64,000 bases of DNA from Lentinula raphanica (Eukaryota; Basidiomycota; Agaricomycetes; Agaricales; Omphalotaceae): NCBI GenBank assembly GCA_027919835.1, contig JANVFP010000004.1, positions 62,001 to 126,000 on the forward strand. The letters are read 5' to 3'. Below, piece after piece: positions 35,311 through 44,207 of the stretch. The notes under the pieces were generated by a model, which was not told where the DNA came from, searched no databases, and saw only the letters and a list, made by a program, of their open reading frames with translations. The position numbers were made by a program, and so were the translations under genes. How positions within the stretch are numbered: position 1 is the first letter of the stretch; every line of letters begins with the position of its first letter.

Positions 35311-36071
35311 CGTCGTGGTAGGTTCTCCGGGAGTCGTTGTAGTAGATGCTTGGGAGAATAATGTTGAGTTTGTTTTTGTTGAAGATGAAGCTAGATCGAC
35401 TGCCTTTGAGCTCTTTTTCACGCTGTTAACGCCCGAGGCACTTTTTTCTCCATCACTGGGATCTGTCGAGCGCTCGATGATCTTTATCGGCACGCGTCTC
35501 CTCATCGGATGGACAACCTCCGAAGCAGATTTCTTCCAGATGGTATCTTTAACCACACTCAATTCAGTTTTCACGGATTGGTTGGATGGGTCGAGAGCGA
35601 TAGCTTGTTCAAGATCTACAATACGGTTCAGGAGGAAGTTCGACATATCAGTAACCAACTTGCGCACCGTTTTCTGCTTCAGTGAGTTTTCCAAGAGCTT
35701 TTCTGGCCTGAGCCCTTCGAAACAAGGCTTTGACATTGGTCGTATTCTGTGTTAGGACCCTGGTACAATCTCTCTCAGCATCCTCGTTTCTGATATTCGT
35801 CAAATAAGATTGCAGCACATCGGACGGAGTCCGTAGAACGTACTTGCCTAGCTTCAGATAAGCAGCGGCTCTATTCAAGGGAAATGTCCAATCGCTGAAG
35901 TCTTGAAGGATAGCTTGTGTGTAGTGTCCGATGGCGGATGGGTAATCGCCCTTCTTGAAGGCATCGTTACCCTTTGCGAATACGAGTCAGATTCTGATAA
36001 CAACATGCCAATGAAAAAGTGCCCCTTGCCTTGTCTTTTGCAGCTTGGGCCTTCGAGTTCGGCGGTGGCAT
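34523..36071 (-). CDS. RPAP3: RPAP3-like TPR co-chaperone, with a frame break in the linker
   Basis: RPAP3 (yeast Tah1/Spagh-like) is the TPR subunit of the R2TP co-chaperone, which works with Hsp90 in assembling RNA polymerase II and other large complexes. Exons: 36030-36071, 35844-35971, 35668-35789, 34961-35615, 34523-34897. TPR blocks: GNDAFKKGDYPSAIGHYTQAI, FPLNRAAAYLKLGK, DAERDCTRVL, NVKALFRRAQARKALGKL, DLEQAIALDPSN. A Ser-rich linker follows, then the C-terminal monad-binding-like domain (FMKGWNRLSGSSVEERFRYIM, then SLEPPLLTRIF, FLSQAERTIMKGVVDEVF). Intron 1 (35972-36029) is GC-AG (GACAAG/GCAAGG). Exon 4 does not keep frame: its length is one nt short, and the shift falls near 35180-35260, by a G-run of four where the decayed copy at 41.6 kb has six. 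This is an assembly error, a hidden small intron or a real mutation. Confidence 0.78.
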
Positions 36072-37062
36072 GAGAGGCGTATATTGTGGGAATCTTTTTG
36101 GCTTCAAATTTCTCACGTAATCTCAGATGTAAGGCTCCCGCTGCAACTCCCGATCCATTCTCAACATTACTCCCTTTCAACATTGGTGCTGCGTTGAAGT
36201 GCTTCCTAATGTGTCTTAGTCGCTAATATCACCTTTATTCTAGTATCTAGCAAACAGTGTCGTCAAACTCCACGCAGAAATTCGCTCTACTACTCGTATT
36301 GTTTTCTGTCGTTCGAAGGTGCCCATGGTGAGCGGACATGTACTATTGCTGTCGGGCCCACAATTCCAGTACAGCATCTGCAGGGCTTAGTCTGACACCG
36401 AGACAAACCCCCCCCAAGAACTTCTGGACGCTGATTGGACTATTCTCAGCGTACGAGAGCAATAATATCTCCCAGCCAGTTCTCTTTGCCTTGTCTCGTC
36501 CACCATCATGCACATTTCCCCAACATTGAACAATATGGTATGTCAGTTCTTCGAAGCAATCCGTAGACCGGAGACTGCAGTAAGTCAGCTCTTGCATGCA
36601 TCCTGTGGCCGGCCGGGGGCCCACGAAAATCTAAATATTCGATTCCGGTGGCCGTACATGCCTGTAATGATTGATCGTGTTAACAGAGTTCAAAGAGCTG
36701 TCAAGGTGAGTATTACAAACCGGACTCAGGTTGTAGGTTCTGCAAGTAATGATTAATGAAGACCTAGTTTCGAAGCTTACTCACTATCAAAGAGGCAAGC
36801 TCGACGCCTTCAGGAAAAGTATTTTAGTGACGGACGTGGCGAGGAGCGTCGAGCTCCATACAGAAGGTTCCATTGATCCAAGTAGTCCTGCGTCGAGACT
36901 GTATTCATTGAACACGCGGAGGTTGAGGAAGCACATCGACATAGTTGACACCTACTTGACTTACGCTCATGCAATTGATTGATCCCGACTTTGATTATTC
37001 TGAGCCAGTACCGCAGCCAGTGAATCTTCATTTGTAGTATTACACGAAGTTCTGGTTCTTTA
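36072..37062. other. Intergenic, promoter of RPAP3-like gene
   Basis: Between the RPAP3-like start and the FunK1 stop, both on the minus strand. Several 60-90-codon frames on both strands (for example 36343-36624 minus, 36749-36982 plus) have no motifs. No gene is supported. Confidence 0.45.
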
Positions 37063-39962
37063 TCATACTCTCTTCTTTTGTAAATTCCCTCGATGCTTCT
37101 CGAAAACCTCGATGAACTCTAGCACACCTCTATAGGCAAAATGATGAAAACGCAGCATCAATTTCTCTTCATCATCATTAACATTTTCATCAACTTCATA
37201 ATCAATCTGAAGCTTATTGAGGGCAGTGTACCATTCACTCAGAACAGGAGTCATGGCACGAAGCAGATCACTGTAAGGCTGCTTTGGATGTTCAGCTGTA
37301 ATGAGATCCATTCTCAGTGACATATCAACAGCAACCTTCTGCCTCAAATCAGTGGAAATATCCTTTGAGAATCGCTGTTCTGTTGTGGAAGTTCGGGAAA
37401 AGTTCTTGTTTCTCAATGTTGACCAAAGGCCGACCCAGAAGAATGATTCTAAATCATCGGCAGGGGAATGAACATAATGAAGTCCCTCCCTAACAGCGTC
37501 CCGCAATCTTTCAGATAGAAATTCATATGTGCCCTTGTCAATCTTTGTTCAGCTGGAATGTCATTTCATTTGAATGATGGCAGTTTCTCTCACCGAGATG
37601 GTTCCATCGTGTGATCGTTTAAAGTAACCTGACATATCAGCACCCATATCGCCATCTATCCAGATAGCTTTGCACATTTGGCCTGAAGTAAGCCCCTTTG
37701 CTCGTTTGTCAACCTCCTGAGCCAGATCAATGATGGAGATTCGGGCCTGGTCATTGCCAGCAGCAGCCCTCATTGCTTCGAAGGAGGTTGAGATTTTGGA
37801 ATTTGGAGGCTCGAAAAGCAATTTGTTGACTGAAAGTGCAGAGAAATCCTTCCTTTCTAATGGTGACTTCAACTTGATAATGTTGCCGATACTGATGTCC
37901 CTGTGGAGAAATCCATTTTGATAGAGAGAGAGCCAGCCTGAGATTCAAGAGTCAGCAGAAATCAACTTTTTTGACAGTGTGGGTGCATACTCACCTAACA
38001 TGGAGTGAAGGATACATTCTAAAATGTCTGTGGCATCTGTGCAATATTCCAATGTTTCACCTCTATCCTTAGTCAGGCTGAAGCACAGTGTGCGCTGGTC
38101 AACTTTTGTAGGGGGTGACATATGTGCTTTGCCTAAGCCCCGCCAATTCCACAAAATCTCCTCAAGTTTGTCTTTGGCTGAAGGTAAAAAAAATGAATTC
38201 GAAATGGGAGACCCATCTTCGAAGCAAGCTTCAAATGATATAATGTGATCCGGCGATCCAAATTGACCTGTAGATGCATTCAACATGCGGCCTTCGAGAC
38301 TGATTTTTTCAGTATGCATCCACGAGCCCTTGAGAACACCACTCCGAGTCTGAAGTTGTGACCAATCCTTGAACTGTCCAGGTGTCAATTTCCAGCCAGG
38401 CATTGCGAATTTTGCACCCATCTTGTGAAACTTATGAGGTTGAACTTATGCATGATCTCAGAGTATGTATCAAATGGAAATCACTCATTATCCTCACCTG
38501 CATCAACTGATCTGTGCTCTTTCATCTGTGGGCTGAGTGCATGGGGACCTTGTTCATGGTTGCGAGACTCATCAGAGGCAGCCTCTGCATTGTGGAAGAG
38601 CATGTCAATCAATGATAACTAGTAAATGACATTGGATATTGACTGCTTACTCTGCTGTTGTATGCGACTCCAAGTGGGTACACCCATCTCTGGTCCGCTG
38701 CCTCTAAATTTTGCAGCTTCTGCATTAGGTATTTGTGAGAGTCAGTTGATTAAAGTGGCAATAGCTAGTATGCACCTACCTTCACTATGTTGTTGGGAAT
38801 ATTTGGGGTCTTGCAGATAATGTTGAGACAAATATTCTGAGGTAGACTGGGTTTCTACCATGGAGCGATATGAGAATCTTTCTGGTATCTCAATTGAGCA
38901 TACCCAGGTATTTCTACCCCGTATGCTATGGGATTGGTGAAGTACTTCTTTAAGCTCTGCAAATGATCCTGGTAGATCCTGGTCATTTCCAGCAAGTGGC
39001 GGCAGAATAAAAGTGGCACCATCAGTAAATGACGGGATACCAGCATCCGCAGGTGTTTGCCAAAAAATAATGGAAGTCATGATCAAGCAGATACCTCTAC
39101 GATCTGCTTCATTCTTTGGTGAAAGTGTTTTTGTAGCTGTGATTCCACCATGGTGGAATATCAAATACCGTAGCTCGTGCTTTCGATAGTTGATAGAGAT
39201 GGAAAGTGAGAACAACCGTAGTGGAACAGTGGCCATCTCAGCTCTTCCATATGTTGCACTTTGCCAAAGTAGTCTACTCGGTTCCCTTTTGGCCTCCACT
39301 GCAATTTTGATGAGAGCTTTCGACTTGTCCTTCTCGTATACATCGAGGGGAAATTTCCAGTAGCATGTCGAGGGCGGGGTCTTGTTCTCAACTCCAACCA
39401 GGTCGATTGCTGCATCATCTATGCCATCGCCTGCGGGTTTATCATACTTGTAGAAGACTAGATGGGGCCAGTACTTCTGATCAATTTTAGCAAGAGAGAA
39501 TTGAGATTTGGACCGCGATCGTCTACGACTGTCAAGCACAACGGAGTAAACCTTGTTTGCAGCTTGGACACAATCGTTGAGGAATTGCACTAGATCTTTG
39601 TAATATTTGCACTCGTCGTCGCCAGCAGCACCAGAGGGTTTGTACCCGAGCGGATGAGTTTTCATCTGCTGTTTGAACGCTTGTTGTACATCCACGTCGT
39701 CAATGAGAATATGATAGTCATCGAGAGAGAGGGGTTCGAGAGGACCGGTGACAAACCCCTCCTCTTCTGAAGACAATGTGACGGAGGATTTAGATTTTTT
39801 TGGGGAGAGCATGCGTGCCACACGTGTGGCGTTAAACTCCCAGGCTTGCTCTCCGACTTCCTTCTTCAACAAATCTTCAAACTCATTTTGTGACCGTGAC
39901 TGAGTAGTTGAAGATGACCTGGCCGGAGTACTTGATTTCTGTGGTATAGATTGAAGGGACAT
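37063..39962 (-). CDS. FunK1-type protein kinase-like
   Basis: Predicted 867 residues. Exons: 38780-39962, 38651-38719, 38498-38584, 37995-38444, 37594-37937, 37063-37533. FunK1 kinases are a large family expanded in agaricomycetes, with unknown targets. The N-terminal ~400 residues carry the family's pre-kinase region (VYKYD-type segment, CYWKFPLDVYEKDKSKALIK). The C-terminal part has the catalytic loop GWLSLYQNGFLHRDISIGN, an activation-segment region with IDGDMGADM, then GTYEFLSERL and HSPADDLESFFWV. A classical glycine-rich loop is not obvious, as is common in the family, so activity is open. The intron leading into VQPHKFHKMGAKF needs acceptor 38445 to keep frame. Its position between the RPAP3-like gene and a decayed RPAP3 copy suggests that it arrived, or was bracketed, during local rearrangement. 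Confidence 0.83.
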
Positions 39963-41339
39963 TGTGATGACACAAATTTTGACGTTCTAAGAAATGCAAG
40001 CAGGCAATGACGATGATAAACTTCACAGTTAGTGCGCGAGTTGTTCGTGAGTCGAGTACAGCGTACCGAGGATGAGAGCTGTTTACAGGATCAGAGGTAA
40101 GAACTCTTGGATTGGGAATACGAAGAGAGAAAAGACTGACTTTTTATAGTTTGTTGAGAGTTGTACAAAACAAATACAGATCAGTGGACATAGCACACAC
40201 TGAAATACATGTATCAACCAGGGAATGTTTGAATAACTTACCATAGTTGCAGACATTGGAATGAGAGACCAAGAAGGAGTCGATGTTGGAATCGATAAAC
40301 AAGGGTGGACTGTGGTGGCACTCAATTGAAAAATACAGTATCGGAGACGGCATCCGTGAGCCGAGTTCTACATACGAGTCGTAAGTCGCTGCTTTTTTCG
40401 CCGAGCGTTCTATCGAGGTGCTCAGTCTGTATCGCCTTCACACTCGATTCAGCAGAACGATTTTTTTCCAGTCCCAAAAATCATCATTCTTTTCCCTCCT
40501 TCCAATTGATCAAGCGCACGGCTACTGGAGTCTAGCAATCATTGAAAGTCGCCGACAAGGTCAACGAGCGAAAGGCTTACTGCAGGCCGAATGTAGAAAG
40601 CTATGTGGCCGGATCGCGATACAATGGCAGATATCTGTGTTGAGCTACAACATGATTACGGTTGTGGGACCATATCAGTAAGACACTCCTACACTTACTA
40701 TGAAATGATTCAGCTAAGCAGAAATTGCCAGGATGAGTGCGAACCCACCAACGGCGGCGCAGGCAGTAAAACGTCGTGGAACTCATAAAAATGAGCAGCT
40801 AAACCATCAAGCCGAAGTGTTTACATTAAATCCTTATCTTCAGATGTTCTGGCCAGCCTCCGCTTCAATCCTAGCACTCAGCCTTCGATCTCGTATCTCC
40901 ACCTAACTCGATGAACTCATCCGTATGTAGCTCAATACTCCTCCGTCTCCACGGTGATTTCAAACATTTCCTCCGAAGAAGGCATTCTGAACAGCCGTGC
41001 CTCCCTCATACTGGGACAGAGGTGCAATGGAAGCTTCGATAACGCCCGCGCACTCGCAGAACAACGGTTAGCGCTGAGTGGAAGAGGTGGTTGTGGTTGA
41101 CTATGCAAGCCACTGAAAAGCGAACGACGTTGAGATCGAGCATGTTGTGGCCACTGAACCGTGAGCGGCCGTAGTGTTTTTGAGCGAGATGTTTACAAAA
41201 GTTCGGGCTGTATGAGATGAAAGATGTAGCTCAAGTTCGTGTTATGAGTAGAGTAGAACTTACACTGCAAGTATGGAATTGGCGTATCCTGATGTACCTA
41301 TGCATACTCACGTCGACGATGAAGTACAGCCCCATGAAG
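39963..41339. other. Intergenic, FunK1 promoter and rearranged flank
   Basis: Upstream of FunK1. The reading frames at 40083-40353 (minus) and 40305-40788 (plus) show no family. Towards the end (about 41270-41340) the sequence becomes distantly similar to the chitinase gene. No gene is supported. Confidence 0.45.
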
Positions 41340-41455
41340 ACGACGTCGCTTTGACACCCAGAGAAATCGTATCGTCAAAAGTGACTACAGTGGATTGACT
41401 CTGAGAGGTGTTGGATAGGAACTACGAGACATTGAAAAGGTTTAGCCTATGACAT
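41340..41455 (-). pseudogene. Chitinase (GH18) exon fragment
   Basis: Near-match to 44350-44465 of the PX-GH18 gene: the block around CCCAGAGA..CGTATCGTCA, GTGACTACAGTGGATTGA, GAGAGGTGTTG, GGAACTACGA and TTTAGCC..TGACATTG is shared, with indels. It corresponds to the exon encoding the segment near STVVTYDDTFSL plus the following intron. It has an insertion of CTCT and lacks the rest of the gene, so it is a stranded fragment. Confidence 0.7.
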
Positions 41456-41461
41456 TGGAAA

Positions 41462-42342
41462 GCGATATTGATATAATAACGTGGTCGTTCCAGTACCCAG
41501 TTGGATGACAGACCCCCAGTTAGAAGACGCGTGAGTCTTCGTGATCTGTATCTCAGGCTCCACTTGCGCAGAGCCGTTGCTGTTGTTCTTTGAAGAGCGT
41601 GAGGCAAAGATCGAGTTGTTGCCTGAAGCACAGAAGATGCCCCCCACTGACGCGACTTGGGTTGGTTCGCTTCTCGTTTCGAACGTGTTTGGCCTCTTGA
41701 AAAAAGGCTTTGGGTTCCGCAGGGCTTGAAGTGGGCGAGAGTCGGAAGGTTCTGCGGGAATAGATGTTACGGACGTTGTAGTAGATGATTGAGAGGAAGG
41801 CACTGTTACTGTTGATGATGAAGCTAGATCGGCTGCCTTCGAGCTCTTTTTCACGCTGTTAACGGCGTCGTGAGCGATAGCTTGTTCAAATCTACAACAC
41901 GGTTCAGGAGGAAGACCAAAATTAGAGTAACCAGCTTACGCACCCTTTTCTGCTTCCGTGAGTTTTCCAAGAGCTTTTCTGGCCTGAGCCCTTCGAAACA
42001 GGGCTTTGACATTGGTCATATTCTGTACGGTGTTAAGACCTTGGTACAGTCTCTCTCAGCATCCTCGTTTCTGATATTTGTCAAATAAGATTGTAGAACA
42101 TCAGACGAAGTCCGTAGAACGTACTTGCCTAGCTTCAGACAAGCAGCGGCTCGATTCAAGGGAAATGTCCAATCGTTGGAGTCTTCGAGGATAGCTTGTG
42201 TATAGTGTCCGATGGCGGATGGGTAATCGCCCTTCTTGAATTACCCTTTATGAATACGAGTCAGATTCTGATAACATGCCAGTTAAAAAGTGTTCTTTGC
42301 CTCGTCTTTTGCAGCTTGAGCCTTCGAGTTCGTTGGGGGCAT
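41462..42342 (-). pseudogene. RPAP3-like pseudogene, 5' part with internal deletion
   Basis: Begins at an ATG equivalent to the intact gene (MPPTNSKAQAAKD) and keeps its introns, including a GC donor (GACGAG/GCAAAG), so it arose by DNA duplication rather than retrotransposition. Damage: a 7-nt deletion just after the first intron (GGTAA joined to TTCAAG), an internal deletion of roughly 160 nt after the AIAL-equivalent region (near 41870), and loss of the whole C-terminal domain. The linker from SSKAADLASSS to GTGTTTL remains open and is longer in a G-run than in the intact copy. It ends abruptly against the chitinase fragment. Confidence 0.8.
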
Positions 42343-42424
42343 GAGACTCGAGAGGAGAATAGTGCACAATCGTTTGAATCGATTGTGGGAATCTTCTCTT
42401 TCAGGCTGCAAACTTCTCACGTAC

Positions 42425-42476
42425 TGTATTCGCTTCGAAGTCCATGCAACATACATGTACAAGCATAATATTAACA
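42425..42476. repeat. 52-bp exact direct repeat, copy 1
   Basis: Block beginning TGTATTCGCTTCGAAG and ending AATATTAACA is identical to 43990-44041. It lies just beyond the RPAP3 pseudogene start. Confidence 0.93.
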
Positions 42477-43735
42477 GAGCAAGCTGGACTACACGGCCAA
42501 GGCTGAGAAAGGATTCCGACTAAGCGCATAATTAGCGTGATTCCAAAAAAACATAATCTGTAACAACTCCTTCCCTCATCTGAAACCAAACCAAATCCTT
42601 GCATTTGGGGTGTACCTGTAATCTCAATCCAGTCTTAAATCATCCATGCCTACTTCTAGATAGACTCCAAATACAGCTGCAGATTCAAACTGAGTTATCT
42701 TCAATCTTGCTCTCGAACCAAATTTGATGGCTGTGCAACCACGGTTGGATCTCACGGTTGAATTTTGAATTTTTCTCATTCTTTCTTTCAACTTCGTTGT
42801 CCTCCGGTTGTCCTGCGCAAAATCTCTGCAATTCAAGTCAAGCAGCTCACGCTTTCTCAAGAAGCAAGATATATCTCAAACTTGCAAGACTCAATGCTAT
42901 CCTCAAGTTCTTCAACTTCAGAAGTGATCTTGTCCGACAACAAAGATTTCAAACTCAAAGATCAAACTGCAAGAGCCAAGATTCAAGTCTTTCGTCTCAA
43001 GGAGTCAAGAATGAAGAATCAAAAATCATTCCATGGCTTCGCCCTTCGGTGATAAGTCCAAGAATCACACCATACCTTTGAGACTACCGCGGCCATAGCA
43101 GATAACCGCAGATTATCAATGGTTGGTTTATCATTGTCATTGTAATGGGTGTGTCTTCATCATATTTTTTTTGTCGTTGTCTGATAGTTGTTCACTTGTC
43201 TAGCCTTGCTTGCCTAGCCAACAAGAGCCAACACCAGTTCTCGCAATTTCACTCCGCACAACGAATCATGCACACTATCACAACCCGAGGTCCAATAGGT
43301 ATGCAATATTTTGACTGGAGCAGGCTCTCTCTTTGTATAATACTATATCTTCCATGGACAAGACATGTGATCATTCAAACTCTAATGTGCGCAGTGTGAA
43401 TTGAGTGAAGGGAGTGTGCTTGAACTGAATCGGAAGATGTCGGGCAATGGAAGGAAGGAAACGGGGTGAAACACTGTTGGAGCATATCCATATGTAATCT
43501 TTGGTTGGAGTCTATAATTTACCGGTTTGAGCCCAAAAAAACTGGGTAGGGTTGAAAACGGTTCATCCCTTATCGAAAAGAAACCAGACTCATATTGGAT
43601 TGGAACCGTCACCTGTCAAACCAGTTTCAATCTGGTCTATAGTCCTGACTGTGTACATCAGATTCTAAAACCCAATGACGGCAGTAAAAACACCAATGAA
43701 GATATTCAAAAAGAATATAAAGCGTCCATCTAAGA

Positions 43736-43828
43736 TACACCGTTCGGGAATCGAACCCGAGCCGCTTGCTGATCCAATTTGCAATTTCTCATGGAAGGCA
43801 AGCATGATAACCACTTCACCAACGGTGT
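43736..43828 (-). tRNA. tRNA-Gly (UCC anticodon), about 21-nt intron
   Basis: The minus strand folds with acceptor ACACCGT/ACGGTGT, a D-arm around TGGTGAAGTGGTTATCA, an anticodon stem CTTGC/GCAAG holding CT-TCC-A followed by about 21 inserted nt, and a T-arm TCGGG-TTCGATT-CCCGA. Anticodon TCC (UCC) gives glycine. The insertion starts right after position 37, as for nuclear tRNA introns. The first pair is A-T rather than the usual G-C, which is unusual for glycine tRNAs and leaves a small doubt about identity or function. Confidence 0.83.
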
Positions 43829-43989
43829 TACACTGTTGCAGTAAATCACCTAAGTTATGATGAGCACTTCGGAGTTCGTGCCCTTTGTTACACCAATTTC
43901 CCGTTATCAATAACTCCTCCATGTTTGCCCGACATTCTATAAATTGTCAACGTTCGTGTATTACAAGCTACAGTAGATAAGAATATGTA

Positions 43990-44041
43990 TGTATTCGCTT
44001 CGAAGTCCATGCAACATACATGTACAAGCATAATATTAACA
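43990..44041. repeat. 52-bp exact direct repeat, copy 2
   Basis: Identical to 42425-42476, same orientation, 1565 bp away, between the tRNA-Gly gene and the chitinase stop codon. Confidence 0.93.
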
Positions 44042-44207
44042 TAATCATGTCGTGTCACTGTAAGAAAATAGTCCTAGGATCCCTTGCTAATCATGTAAAT
44101 CGAAGTCCGAACCATCTCATGAATATCAATCATTTCTCCGTCGAACCAGAATCAGAAACCACCCTTACGCCCAAATTCGTGATATGAGAACTCGCAGTAG
44201 AAGCCGT

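Larger units (their letters stand above)
42343..44207. other. Intergenic with tRNA gene and dispersed repeat
   Basis: Contains a tRNA-Gly (43736-43828) and the second copy of a 52-bp repeat. The frames at 42758-43081 and 43382-43612 have no recognisable product. A run of CTTG-CCTAGCC-type pyrimidine sequence near 43190-43220 has no evident meaning. Confidence 0.45.

Noticed and set aside
35094..35755. Plus-strand frames of 75 and 153 codons
   Set aside because: Antisense to the RPAP3-like gene whose exons and TPR motifs are clear on the minus strand.
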